DNA of 64,000 nucleotides from JAUVPB01 sp965223695. GTDB taxonomy: Bacteria; Actinomycetota; Thermoleophilia; Gaiellales; Gaiellaceae. The notes under the pieces are model-generated. The model ran no database searches. It was not told the origin of the DNA and saw only the letters and a program-made list of their open reading frames with translations. Location of the stretch: assembly GCA_965223695.1 (NCBI GenBank), contig CBDCXJ010000023.1, forward strand, positions 186,001-250,000, written 5' to 3'. A program made the translations under genes and the position numbers. This document shows positions 17,003 to 26,250 of this stretch, piece after piece. The stretch's first letter is position 1, and every line of letters begins with the position of its first letter.

Positions 17003-17919
17003 GCGAGACACAATCGGTGCTCCCGCCCTTCATGCGCGAGTCACTCAGGAGCACCAACACCCGCACGATCGACGAGGTCGAATGGCCCGAGGGCAAGCGC
17101 TGCTGCGTCAGCCTGCACGTGCACGTCGACGGCCAGACCGTCTGGCGCGGCCTCGGCGTCGAGAAGCTCGTCTACATCTCGAATGGCGAGTACGGCGTAC
17201 GCACCGCCGTCTGGCGCCTGCTCGACATGTTCGCGCGACGCGAGCTGAAGGCCTCGTTCTTCATCCCCGGCTGGACGGCGGAGAACTACCCCGAGATCGT
17301 CCGTCAGCTGACCGCGCAGGGCCACGAACTCGGCCACCACGGCTACAGCCACACGATCGACGATCTCGGCCCGCTTCCCGATGGCGGCTGGGACCGCGCG
17401 GTCGAGGAGCGCGAGTTTGACCGGGCACTGAACATCCTCCGCGACCTGAGCGGGCAGGAGATCAAGGGGTTCGTGCCGGCGGGCGGCGAGCTCACCCCGC
17501 ACTCGATCGACATCCTGCTCTCGCGCGGCATCGTCTACCAGGCGCAGTGCTCGGCCGACGACATTCCCTACTGGTGGATGATCGACGGCGAGCCCTGCGG
17601 GCTGCTCGAGGTGCCGACGCACTGGTCGGTCGATGACGCGCCGCAGTTCCTGTATGCGCTGATCCCGCAGATGGGCGCGATCAAGCCCGCCGCCGAGGTG
17701 TTCCAGATGTGGAAGGACGACTTCGACGCCTTCCGCGAGCTCGGCCGCTGCATGACGATCCAGATGCACCCCCAGTGGATCGGACGCCCGGCGCGCATTC
17801 GCATGCTCGATCAGCTGCTGGAATACATGCAGGGCTTCGACGACGTCTGGTTCGCGACCGGCCTCGAAGTCTGGGAATACTGGAAGGAGAAGTACCCACC
17901 CGAAAGGCTGGCGCCCTGA
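16999..17919 (+). CDS. Polysaccharide deacetylase (NodB)-family protein, PuuE-like
   Basis: A 306-residue NodB-fold hydrolase, cytoplasmic because no signal peptide is present. Motif 1 is HVHVDGQ in place of TFDDG, and motif 2 is HELGHHGYSH with the metal-binding His pair. Small NodB proteins lacking a signal are often amidases such as allantoinase PuuE rather than cell-wall deacetylases. Here it sits inside a catabolic operon with 4-bp and 1-bp overlaps, so hydrolysis of an N-acyl or cyclic amide group on the imported compound is the likeliest role. The substrate is unknown. Confidence 0.82.
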   Translation: MSETQSVLPPFMRESLRSTNTRTIDEVEWPEGKRCCVSLHVHVDGQTVWRGLGVEKLVYISNGEYGVRTAVWRLLDMFARRELKASFFIPGWTAENYPEIVRQLTAQGHELGHHGYSHTIDDLGPLPDGGWDRAVEEREFDRALNILRDLSGQEIKGFVPAGGELTPHSIDILLSRGIVYQAQCSADDIPYWWMIDGEPCGLLEVPTHWSVDDAPQFLYALIPQMGAIKPAAEVFQMWKDDFDAFRELGRCMTIQMHPQWIGRPARIRMLDQLLEYMQGFDDVWFATGLEVWEYWKEKYPPERLAP

Positions 17920-19031
17920 TGCCCATCATCGGCACCGAACCCATGCCCGTCGTCCTCGTCGAGGGCGACGCAAGAGCGCGCGGGCAGGAGCACGGCAGCC
18001 TCACACGCGCGCGCGTGAAACAGAACGTCGAGAAGTACACGGAGCGGTTCGCGCACTTTGCCGGGCTGTCCCGAGACGAGGCGCGGGCTCGCGCTACCGA
18101 GTACACGGACGCGATCCGCGACTACGACCCCGCGATGCTCGAGGAGATCGAGGGCATCGCCGAGGGCGCCGAGTGCGACCTGCGCGACGTGCTCGCGATC
18201 AACTGCCGCTCGGAGCTGATGTTCAGCGCCGGGAGCGCAGCCGAATGCACGTCGTTCGGTTTGCAGCCCGAGGCGACCGCGAACGGGCACACCTATGTCG
18301 GCCAGAACTGGGACTGGGCGCCCGACGTTCGTGAGACGCTGATCCTGCTCGTGATCAAGCAGCCGCCCCGGCCCACCGTCGTGCTGCTCGACGAGGCAGG
18401 CCTGATCGGGCGCATGGGCATCAACTCCGCGGGCATCGCGCTGTCGACGAACACATTGATTGCGGAGGGTGCGCGCATCGGTGTGCCTTACAACGCCTTG
18501 CTGCGGGGCATCCTGAACTCGGCCAGCATGGCCGAGGCGATCGGTGCCCTGGTTCGCCCTCAGCGGGCGCTCGGCGCAAACTTCCTGCTCGGCGACGGGG
18601 GCGGCCAGGTGCTCGACATCGAGGCGACCGCCGAGAACGTCGACTACCTGGCGCCGCGCGAGGGGCTGATCACGCATGGCAACCATTTCGCCGGCGCGCG
18701 CCACCGCGGCCGCGACATGAGCCTCGAGCGTTTCCCAGACTCGCTGTACAGGGAGTGCCGTTTGCGCGACGCGCTCCTGGCCGCGAGCCCACCGCTCAGC
18801 GAGGAGGAGATGAGGGAAGCGCTCTGCGACCGCTACGGCCACCCGAACGCGATCTGCCGCTCGGTCGACCCGGCGATCGACCCGACCGACCAGATCGAGA
18901 CCGTCGCCTCGATCGTCATGGACGCGACCGAGAGGCGCTTCCTTTTGGCGGCCGGCCGACCCGATGAGAACCCCTACTTCGAGTTCACGGTCGACCGGCT
19001 CGCCGAGGGCAACGTCGCGATGGCGGCATGA
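17919..19031 (+). CDS. C45-family Ntn-type acyl hydrolase / acyltransferase
   Basis: A 370-residue protein of peptidase family C45 (carcinine hydrolase and isopenicillin-N acyltransferase relatives). After self-cleavage the N-terminal nucleophile would be C110 in AAECTSFGL. GQNWDW, conserved in the family, follows at about residues 128-133. These enzymes hydrolyse or transfer N-acyl and N-beta-alanyl amides. The ATG overlaps the deacetylase stop (TGATG), which fixes the start, although the frame is open further upstream. Like its neighbours it probably removes an amide-linked group from the operon's substrate. Confidence 0.82.
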   Translation: MPIIGTEPMPVVLVEGDARARGQEHGSLTRARVKQNVEKYTERFAHFAGLSRDEARARATEYTDAIRDYDPAMLEEIEGIAEGAECDLRDVLAINCRSELMFSAGSAAECTSFGLQPEATANGHTYVGQNWDWAPDVRETLILLVIKQPPRPTVVLLDEAGLIGRMGINSAGIALSTNTLIAEGARIGVPYNALLRGILNSASMAEAIGALVRPQRALGANFLLGDGGGQVLDIEATAENVDYLAPREGLITHGNHFAGARHRGRDMSLERFPDSLYRECRLRDALLAASPPLSEEEMREALCDRYGHPNAICRSVDPAIDPTDQIETVASIVMDATERRFLLAAGRPDENPYFEFTVDRLAEGNVAMAA

Positions 19032-19786
19032 GCAGCGGGCAGCAGACAGCGAGGTCGACCGATTCACGCTCGGGCGCCTGGCGCCCTGAGCTGATCGATC
19101 TGTCCCGGCCTCTGACCGCGGAAACGCCGCAGAGGCTGCTAGGCGACCTCTCCTCACATCACAAGGGGTTCGGGATCGAGTACGTCAGCGACTGGTCGAA
19201 CTCGAACGGAACGAACTGCTTGTTCAGCGTGCCCGACCACCTCGGCACGCACATGGACGCACCGATCCACGCCGTCGATGGCGGGGGAGATCTGTCGACC
19301 GTCGACATCCGCCGGCTCGTCGGCGAAGCCGTTTGTCTCGACCTCTTCAGGGGCGACGTCGACTACGGCTATACAGCCGCCGACTTCGCCACTGCCGAGC
19401 CCGCCATCGAGGCCGGCGACATCGTGCTGATCTACTCCGGCTGGCAGGACGTCGAGCCCGACGCACGGATACGCCAGACCTACCTGACGCCCGAGGGCGC
19501 CGAGTGGCTCGTCGAGCGGGGCGTCCATGCCGTCGGCTGTGAGCCGGCAGGGATCGAGCACGTGCCCGACGGGTTGTTCGTCCACGAGTGGTACGACAAG
19601 AACACGCCGCACCTGCCCTCATGGCCAGCTCACCAGATCCTGCTCAAGGCCGAGATCTACATCATCGAAGGCCTCGTCAACCTTGACCAGATCAGAGGCC
19701 AGCGCGTGCGCTTCGCGGCGCTGCCGTTGAACGTACCGGGGCTGAGCGGCTGCCCGATCCGCGCCGTCGCGTGGACCGAGGCGTGA
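19028..19786 (+). CDS. Cyclase-family protein, kynurenine formamidase-like
   Basis: A 252-residue metal hydrolase of the cyclase (KynB-like) family, with the metal-binding signature HLGTHMDAPIHA at about residues 72-83 and GDIVLIYSGW in the second half. KynB hydrolyses N-formylkynurenine, but many homologues act on other formamides or lactone-like rings. No tryptophan-catabolism genes are near. It overlaps the preceding gene by 4 bp and the following M20 gene by 4 bp (GTGA). In this operon it is best read as one of several amide-bond hydrolases. Confidence 0.85.
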   Translation: MSSGQQTARSTDSRSGAWRPELIDLSRPLTAETPQRLLGDLSSHHKGFGIEYVSDWSNSNGTNCLFSVPDHLGTHMDAPIHAVDGGGDLSTVDIRRLVGEAVCLDLFRGDVDYGYTAADFATAEPAIEAGDIVLIYSGWQDVEPDARIRQTYLTPEGAEWLVERGVHAVGCEPAGIEHVPDGLFVHEWYDKNTPHLPSWPAHQILLKAEIYIIEGLVNLDQIRGQRVRFAALPLNVPGLSGCPIRAVAWTEA

Positions 19787-21045
19787 ACGAGCTCGAACAG
19801 CGCCTCGTCGATCACATCGCTCAGAACGAGGAGCACCTGTTCGAGCTGCTCACCTCGCTCCTTCGCTTCCGCACCCCGAACCCGCCCGGCGGCAACGAGG
19901 GGCCGGCACAGGACTGGATCGAGGAGCGCCTGACCGAGCTCGGCCTCAAGGTCGACCGCTGGGACGCGCTGCCAGGGCGCCCGAACGTGGTCGGGACCTG
20001 GCGTGGCTCGGGCGGCGGCCGGAGCGTCGCGCTGAACGGCCACATCGACGTCTGCGAAGACGTGCTCCTCGAACAGTGGTCGAGCGATCCGTACAGCCCG
20101 GTGATTGACGGCCGCGACATGATCGGCCGCGGCGCGACCAACCTGAAGTCGGCAACGGCATCGTTCCTGTTCGCGATCGCAACGCTTCGGGCGCATGGCG
20201 TCACGCTCGCAGGCGACATCGTCTTCCAGAGCGTGATCGGAGAGGAGGCCGGGGAGCCCGGGACGCGCAGTGCGATCGAGCGTGGACACACGGCCGACTT
20301 TGCGATCGTCGGCGAGTCTTCGCTAGGGCGCGATCTGATCGCCTCGATCGGCGTCGTCAACTGCCGCATCCGCATCCAGAGCCCGGACACGCTCCACCTC
20401 GTCGCGCGCAAGTTCACGACCAACGCCGGCGGCCAGCTCGAAGGCGCGAACTGCGTCGAGAAGATGGCGCTCCGGGTGATCCCGGCGCTGAGCGAGCTCG
20501 AGCGCCAGTGGGCGGTCTTCAAGACGCACCCGCTCGTGCCGCCGGGCGCCTGCAACATCAACGTGCTCCAGATCGAGGGCGGTTCGAACACGTTCATCCT
20601 CCCTGACCGTTGCGACGCGTACGTGACAGTCACGTACCTGCCGAACGAGAACCGAGACGACGTCACGCGCGAGATCGAGGAGCACGTAGCCCGCGCGGCC
20701 GCGCTCGACGACTGGCTGAGCAAGTACCCGCCGACGTTCGAGTGGGGCCCACCCGAGCACCCGATCGAGTTCGCACCGGCCGACATCGAGGCCGAGGCGC
20801 CGCCGGTGGTCGATCTCATGGACGCCATCCGGGACGCGTCCGGTCATGAGCCTCGCATCGGCGGACGCGGCGGTATCACCGATGCCGGCTGGTTTGCGCG
20901 CGCCGGCATCCCAGCCGTCGTCTTCGGGCCGGGCGACGTCAACTACGCGCACCGGGTCGACGAGCGGGTGCATCTCGACGATGTCGTAAATCACTGCAGG
21001 GCGACGACGTTGTTCCTGTTGCGGCACTGCGGCGGCAAGGCCTAG
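19783..21045 (+). CDS. M20-family metallo-deacylase/peptidase
   Basis: A 420-residue M20 enzyme (ArgE/DapE type). H87 and D89 in NGHIDV are a metal ligand and catalytic helper, and GEEAGEPGT carries the catalytic Glu and a metal-binding Glu. The bridging Asp normally found in GRGATDMK is Asn120 here (GRGATNLK). That position usually holds both zinc ions, so this enzyme may use one metal or have altered activity. The GTG at 19783 was chosen because it overlaps the previous stop as elsewhere in the operon; GTG 19771 adds four residues. Expected chemistry is removal of an N-acyl group. Confidence 0.85.
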   Translation: MNELEQRLVDHIAQNEEHLFELLTSLLRFRTPNPPGGNEGPAQDWIEERLTELGLKVDRWDALPGRPNVVGTWRGSGGGRSVALNGHIDVCEDVLLEQWSSDPYSPVIDGRDMIGRGATNLKSATASFLFAIATLRAHGVTLAGDIVFQSVIGEEAGEPGTRSAIERGHTADFAIVGESSLGRDLIASIGVVNCRIRIQSPDTLHLVARKFTTNAGGQLEGANCVEKMALRVIPALSELERQWAVFKTHPLVPPGACNINVLQIEGGSNTFILPDRCDAYVTVTYLPNENRDDVTREIEEHVARAAALDDWLSKYPPTFEWGPPEHPIEFAPADIEAEAPPVVDLMDAIRDASGHEPRIGGRGGITDAGWFARAGIPAVVFGPGDVNYAHRVDERVHLDDVVNHCRATTLFLLRHCGGKA

Positions 21046-21114
21046 CGGCCCACACTCGCAGCGAGCCAGGCGTCCGAACCCAAGAGCGTGCGCGAGCTGA
21101 TAGAAGACGGCGCG

Positions 21115-21866
21115 ATGCTTCAGGACAAGGTTGCGATCGTCACCGGCGCCGGGTCGGGACTCGGGACCGCCACTGCGCTCGCGATGGCACGCGAGGGCGC
21201 GACGGTGATGCTGACCGACAAGGACGCGGCGTCGGTCGAGGCCGCATCCGAAGAGGTTGCTGCCGTCGGCGGACGCAGCGCGTTTCTCGCCACCAACGTC
21301 ACCGACGAGGACGCCGTCCGTGAGATGGTCGAGCGCACCGTCGCCGATTTCGGTCGGCTCGACATCGCCTTCAACAGCGCCGGCATCGAAGGCAAGCACG
21401 GCCCGGTGCACGATCAAGATCTCGACGAGGTGGAACGCACGTCGACGTACTACTGAAGGGCGTCTACCGCTGCATGAAGCACGAGATCCGCGCGATGCTC
21501 GAGAATGGGAGCGGCGCGATCGTCAACGCCTCGTCGACCTGGGGCCTGAACGCCCACCCCGAGCGCTCCGCATACATCTCGGGTAAGCACGCCGTGGTCG
21601 GCCTGACGAAGACGGCCGCGCTCGAGCTCGCCCAGAAGAACATCCGCGTCAACGCCGTGGCACCGGGTCCGATCGAGACGCCGATGTTGATGCGCGACTG
21701 GGCTGGGAATGTCGAACTGGCCGCCAGCGGCGTGCCGATGGGCCGCGTGGGCCGACCTGAGGAAGTCGCCGAGGCCGTGGTCTGGCTCTGCTCCGATCGG
21801 GCGAGCTTCGTAACCGGTCACACGCTGCCGATCGACGGCGGCATGCTCTGTGCGGTCGGCTCCTAG
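21115..21866 (+). pseudogene. Short-chain dehydrogenase/reductase, frameshifted
   Basis: A complete SDR fold is recognisable: TGAGSGLG cofactor loop, FNSAGIEG (NAG-like), catalytic Ser in NASSTWG, Tyr-Lys in YISGKHAV and the C-terminal GHTLPIDGG. The frame breaks near 21437-21441: the first part ends at a TGA (21454-21456), and the rest (from KGVYRCMKHEI) continues in the frame reached by restoring one base. Together they would give about 250 residues, normal for the family. It is the last recognisable gene of the operon, 69 bp after the M20 gene. Either a recent pseudogene or a one-base consensus error. Confidence 0.8.
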
Positions 21867-22042
21867 CTCCCGGTCGCTACTTCGCCGTTCTCGCTGTAGC
21901 GACCGATCTTCAGGTTGCGGTCGATGTTGATCGTACGGCTTTCCTGTACGAGAGTCCAGAGAAGGTCGGCGGCCCAGTACATGCTCAGCACTAGGAAGAC
22001 GAGTGCTACGGGGGCGGCGATGATGAGGAGCCCTGGGCGCCG
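21863..22042 (-). pseudogene. Small membrane-protein remnant, no start codon
   Basis: A 59-codon open stretch between stops on the minus strand reads LLIIAAPVALVFLVLSMYWA (one transmembrane helix), then an acidic/basic tail ending KIGRYSENGEVATGS. It has no ATG, GTG or TTG before the hydrophobic part. It looks like the C-terminal end of a lost membrane protein, or an unusual small protein. I do not recognise it. It overlaps the SDR stop by 4 bp on the opposite strand. Confidence 0.3.
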
Positions 22043-22211
22043 TCAGACTAGGACTCGCCCGCGGAGTGCGACCGCCGACGTTAATCGTTCGCAGCGGGGA
22101 GCGCGCGGGAGGCATCGCGCCACCCGAGGGGCTGACGCGCTACACGTGGAGTCTCGCTCAGAAGGGCTCACTCGGCCTGCGCCCCGATTCGCGTGATCGC
22201 GGCCGGGCCGT

Positions 22212-22535
22212 TCAGGGTCCGTTTCCGGCCCGAATCTCGCGAATCAGCGTGTCTATCGCCCACGCCACGACGGGGCCCGACTCTTTACCCGGCACGCCGA
22301 ACTCCTCGCGCATGCGCAGCCAGGTCTGCATCGATCCGAGGCATCGGAGCACACCTGCCAATCGCACGTGCTCACGCTCATCGAGCTGCGGGAACGTCGA
22401 TGCGACGGCTTCTCGCAGCTGATCGGAATGCAGGCGCGTCGACTCGCCGAATCGGCGTGGGTCGGCGTTGAGTAGCGCCTCGGCTCGGGCCTCGACCACG
22501 GCACCATCGGACGCGGCGAAGAACGATCTCACTAA
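22212..22535 (-). pseudogene. TetR-family regulator, C-terminal remnant
   Basis: About 105 codons ending at 22212 read like the ligand-binding helices of a TetR regulator (VRSFFAASDGAVVEARAEAL, HSDQLREAVASTFPQLD, REEFGVPGKESGPVVAWAID). The N-terminal helix-turn-helix is absent: upstream of about 22535 the frame is the antisense of the ATPase remnant. The gene appears cut by the same rearrangement that removed the front of that neighbour. Family assignment rests on helix pattern only. Confidence 0.45.
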
Positions 22536-22549
22536 GGCAACCGCAGATA

Positions 22550-24613
22550 TGTCGCCTCCTGCGGAGCTAGCGGACGCGGTCCACGCGCAGACTGAAGGCA
22601 ACCCGCTGTTCGTCACAGAGGTCGTCAGGCTCCTCGTGCAGGAAGGTGACCTCACTCCCGAGAGCCTCGATGCCGACAAGAGCTGGAGCGTCGGCATACC
22701 CGCCGGCGTGCGCGAGGTGATCGGCCGGCGCCTCGACCGGCTCTCGGAGCGTTGTAACGAGACGCTGACGCTTGCCGCGGTACTCGGGAGGCAGTTCGAG
22801 CTCGGTCAGCTCGACCGCCTCGTTGAGGACGCCTCGAGCGATCGGCTTCTAGACGTGCTCGAGGAAGCGCTCGCGGCACGCGTCATCGAGGAGCTCCCGA
22901 CCGCTGTCGGTCGCTACCAGTTCACGCATGCATTGATCCAGGATGTCCTCGCGAACGAGATCTCGAGAACGCGACGGGTCCAGGTGCACGCGCGTATTGC
23001 CGAGGCGCTCGAGTCTCTCTACGGAGACGAAGCCGAGGCCCACGCCGGGGAGCTCGCCCATCACTACACCGAGGCCGCCGCCTTGCTGGGCAGCGAGAAG
23101 CTCGTGCGCTACTCCTTGCTGGCAGGCGAGAACGCGCTCAGCGCGCATTCCTTCGAGGAAGCCCTGCGGTACTTCGAGGCGGCCCTCGCTGCCAGAGAGA
23201 GCGAGCCGGTGGACGCTGTAACCGCGGAGATTTTCGTCGGGCTTGCTCGTTCCGAGTTCGCGACGCGAGAGATGTACGAGCTCGGCGACACGGTCGCCAG
23301 GATGATCCGGGCGCTCGAGTACTACGTCGATGTGGGCGAGCTGGGCGCTGCCATGGCCGTTGCAGCGATTCCGATCACGCAGATCTGGACGCCGATGGGA
23401 ATCCCGGAGTTCGTCGCGCGTGCGCTAGAGATCGCCCCGGCGGATTCACTAGATACAGGGCGTCTGCTGGTCACATCGTGCTGGTCACGAGGCATGCACG
23501 CCGGCGACTACCAGGGGGCCTGTGATGCGTTAGGGGGCCTGTGATGCGTTCGAGCGGGCCGTCGCGATCGCGCAGCACCATCAGGAGGAGAGCCTCGAGC
23601 GCTGGGCGCTGGCGACCGCCTGTCAGGTCGACTACTGGCACCTGCATCCGCAGACCTGCGCAGAGCGCGCCGAACGTGCGCTCGCGCTCGCGGTCGTCGC
23701 TAACGATCAACGCACCGAGCTAGTCGCGTGCGAATACCTGGCCTTCGTCTCGGCAGACACCGGAGATCTCGCGCAGGCGCAGACACATTCCGCCCGCGCG
23801 CGGCACAACGCGGAGACGTTAGGGGAGCGCTCCCTGCTTGTCTCCACGCATGAGTTCGGCGCACTGTTCGCTGCGCGAGAGGGCGACTGGGAGGCCGCAC
23901 GAGAGCTGACCGACAAGGCGCTCGCACTCCATCCTGAAGAGAGCTTGATCAATGGCGCTCGCGCCCACGTCGAGCACGAGGTGGGAGCCTTCGACGAAGG
24001 CACGGCCTACCTCGACCGGATGCTCGACTCGGCACGAAAACCGGAGTGGGGCGCGGGCGGACAGTCGATGGTGGCCGCATATGTCCCGCCGATCATGCGC
24101 ATTGCAGGCAGCGAGGAGCACCTGGCGGCTGCAGAAGTAGCTATCGAAGCTGGCCTGTTCGGCACGGACGCTCACCCGATCACGATGGACACTCCCGTGA
24201 TAACCAGGATGCTGCCGAACATCGGCCTCGCTTTCATCGCGATCCAGCGCCGCGATGTCGCGTCGGCAGAGAACAGCTACGCGTGGTTCATGGACTGGCA
24301 GGGCACCTGCGCGACCTTCGTCGGGACCGCGGTCGATCGTCTCCTGGGACTTCTGTCTGCGGTGCTCGGGCGACTAGACGACGCTCGCGATCACTTCGAA
24401 GACGCACTCGTGTTTTGCGAGCCCGGCGGCTACCGGCCCGAGTACGCCTGGACTGCCTCCGACTACGCCGAGACCCTTCTCGACCACGGCAGCCCGGACG
24501 ACCGTGACCGAGTCGCCGAACTACAAGAGCAGGCGCTTAGCGTGGCACGAGAGCTCGGAATGCACCCCCTCACGGAACGCGTCCTCGCCCGACGGGAGAT
24601 CCTCAAGGCGTAG
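22550..24613 (+). pseudogene. Large signalling ATPase with TPR-like repeats, truncated and frameshifted
   Basis: The sequence begins inside the STAND-type ATPase module seen in class III cyclase and LuxR/MalT-like regulators (ELADAVHAQTEGNPLFVTEV, VREVIGRRLDRLSERC, RYQFTHALIQDVL), then continues as helical TPR-like repeats to 24613. Walker A and B and any cyclase or DNA-binding domain are missing, so the 5' end has been lost near 22540. A 19-bp tandem duplication at 23513-23550 shifts the frame by one; the rest is open. Two independent lesions make this a real pseudogene rather than a read error. Confidence 0.75.
23513..23550 (+). repeat. 19-bp perfect tandem duplication
   Basis: AGGGGGCCTGTGATGCGTT occurs twice in direct succession (23513-23531 and 23532-23550). 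Removing one copy restores the reading frame of the ATPase/TPR gene across the join (DYQGACDA then FERAVAI), so the duplication is the frameshifting event. Confidence 0.9.
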
Positions 24614-24637
24614 ACGCGCTGTTTCCAGCGGGTTCCT

Positions 24638-24683
24638 GAGGTGGGCGGTATTGCGCTCGAACCAGTGACCCCCAGCTTGTCGA
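24638..24683 (-). repeat. tRNA-Val 3'-half copy 1 (attachment-site-like)
   Basis: Forty-six bases match the 3' half of the tRNA-Val gene at 57032-57077 with two mismatches, from just beyond the acceptor end to the anticodon loop, in the same orientation. Identity stops in the anticodon loop, the usual crossover place for tyrosine integrases. The 5' half of the tRNA is absent. With the copy at 33938 it brackets a segment of about 9.3 kb. Confidence 0.85.
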
Positions 24684-24875
24684 ACGGGATGGCGCTATCG
24701 CGCCGAGGGCCCGGAAACCTCAACGTTCATAGGGTTTCCGGCCTCTCCCGCGTCTTGCTGGGGCCGCTCAGATACCCGCGAATTAGGCGGGATTCCCCGG
24801 GATTTGGGCACTAGAACGTGGTCAGTGCCCAAACGACCGCCACTGTAACGCCGCCGCGCGGCGATCCTTGGAAGG

Positions 24876-25547
24876 TCAGGCAGTAACCATCCGCTGCCCC
24901 CGGGCCGGGTCATACGCCATCACACGCCGAAGCCACTCAATGGTCTGGGGCCGGCCCTCGCCCACCGTCAGATTCTGGTGGAAGAACGTGTCGACAGGAT
25001 TCTCTGCCGTCGCAGCCTCTGCCGGCAGATCGGCCAGGTAAAGCACCGCCGCACAGGCAATGTCGGCCGCGGTGAGATGGTCACCGACGAGATAGCCGCC
25101 ATCCGTGAGCTCGTCCTCGATCGCGACCGTGCGCTCGTCGAGCATCTGGCTCGCCCGCGCGACGACCTCAGTGTTCGGCTCCGGCGACACCGCCTCACCG
25201 AACACCATCCCGATCGCCTCGCCGAGCTGAGTCCGGGCGAAGACCTCCCACCCTTCGATCTCACCGAGAGCCGCGTGATCCTCGGTGAAGATCGGCGCCG
25301 TGTCGGGGAAATTAGCCTCCAGGTAGCGGAGGATCGCGCCCGAGTCGAAGATCACCGTCTCACCGTGCTGCAAAACCGGCAGACGCGGCTGGCGAGAGAG
25401 ACTCACAACCGAGGAGCGATCGCCTGGAAACGAGTCCAACTTCACGACATCTCGGTCGTACTCCAGCCCCTTGTAGGCCAGGGCAATGCGCACCTTCACG
25501 CTGTTCGGTGACGCGGTGAGCTCGTGCAGCCTTAGATCGGTGCCCAT
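24876..25547 (-). CDS. Glutathione S-transferase-family protein
   Basis: A 223-residue two-domain GST-like protein. Residues 1-77 form the thioredoxin-like domain with SPNSVKVRIAL at the active-site helix, a cis-Pro loop RQPRLPVL and the E/D-S motif FDSGAILRYLE; residues about 90-215 form the helical domain with TAADIACAAVLYLAD. The ATG at 25547 has GGAGG 8 nt upstream; an upstream in-frame start lacks one. It may act in glutathione or mycothiol-independent conjugation or isomerisation; the substrate is unknown. It is the first gene inside the tRNA-bracketed segment. Confidence 0.85.
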   Translation of the reverse strand: MGTDLRLHELTASPNSVKVRIALAYKGLEYDRDVVKLDSFPGDRSSVVSLSRQPRLPVLQHGETVIFDSGAILRYLEANFPDTAPIFTEDHAALGEIEGWEVFARTQLGEAIGMVFGEAVSPEPNTEVVARASQMLDERTVAIEDELTDGGYLVGDHLTAADIACAAVLYLADLPAEAATAENPVDTFFHQNLTVGEGRPQTIEWLRRVMAYDPARGQRMVTA

Positions 25548-25808
25548 GTGACTCCTCCATTGCCGGGTGGGATAGAGCTCGGCCGCGATGCTGCGCACGG
25601 CTCGCCGCCAATCTACCCTCAGCCGCTCGACGGCGCAGCGGAGCGGCTCGAGTCTTGCGCGAACGAGAGGTCAGGCTCGTTGCAGTTCATGATCAAGGCC
25701 TCGCGATCCACGCCCGCAGCTACGCCCGTGGTCATCGCCTCGAATGGACGGAAAGGGAACGTACCAGCGCTGGCCCGGACTCGGCCAACAGCACCCCGAC
25801 CGACATTT

Positions 25809-25863
25809 GAATGGGCACGAATCACGTTAACGAAGCACTCGAAGTGAAGGTCGAGAGCACCGC
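25809..25863 (+). repeat. Dispersed 55-bp repeat, copy A
   Basis: Shares the frame MGTxHVxEAxEVKVxSTA with the copies at 40459 and 56941. Here the frame does not stop after STA but runs into unrelated sequence, and a TGA stands directly before the ATG. It overlaps the 3' end of the minus-strand hypothetical gene, so one side is a junction. Confidence 0.7.
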
Positions 25864-26163
25864 GTCGTCCATCGTCACCGTTGCCGTGACGGCCGGCTGG
25901 ATGCCGTCGAGACTCGCCAAGACATCGGCGGTCACGAATGAGACGTCGAGTTGGTCGGTGGGCCCCGGCCCGCTGTCGCATGTTGACGATTGCTCTACGG
26001 TCAGCGTTAGCGTCTCTCCATCGATGCTGAAGGTGCTGTGTTCGCCTGCGTTGTTATCGATGTGCCCATCGGTGTCGATCGCATAGAAGCCGTGTCCGCT
26101 GGCGTCGGGGCCGTCGGGTTCGAAGTCGAAGAGTTGCCCGAGATCATTGCGGGGAATCTGCAA
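25822..26163 (-). CDS. Hypothetical beta-rich protein, possibly 5'-truncated
   Basis: A 113-codon frame from a TTG with a stop only 18 bases upstream, no signal peptide and no ribosome-binding site. Composition is acidic and Ser/Thr/Gly-rich with short alternating strands (GFYAIDTDGHIDN, STFSIDGETLTLTVEQSS), like the C-terminal half of a secreted beta-sandwich protein. The last dozen codons lie inside repeat copy A, so both ends may be rearranged. I do not recognise the family. Confidence 0.4.
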   Translation of the reverse strand: MQIPRNDLGQLFDFEPDGPDASGHGFYAIDTDGHIDNNAGEHSTFSIDGETLTLTVEQSSTCDSGPGPTDQLDVSFVTADVLASLDGIQPAVTATVTMDDAVLSTFTSSASLT

Positions 26164-26250
26164 CCGTGAAGGCCAATCTCACTTGGCCGCTCGACTCTCG
26201 ACACTGCCCGACACGGGCGCGGAACGGGCTCCGAGCGTATCCTCATTCTC

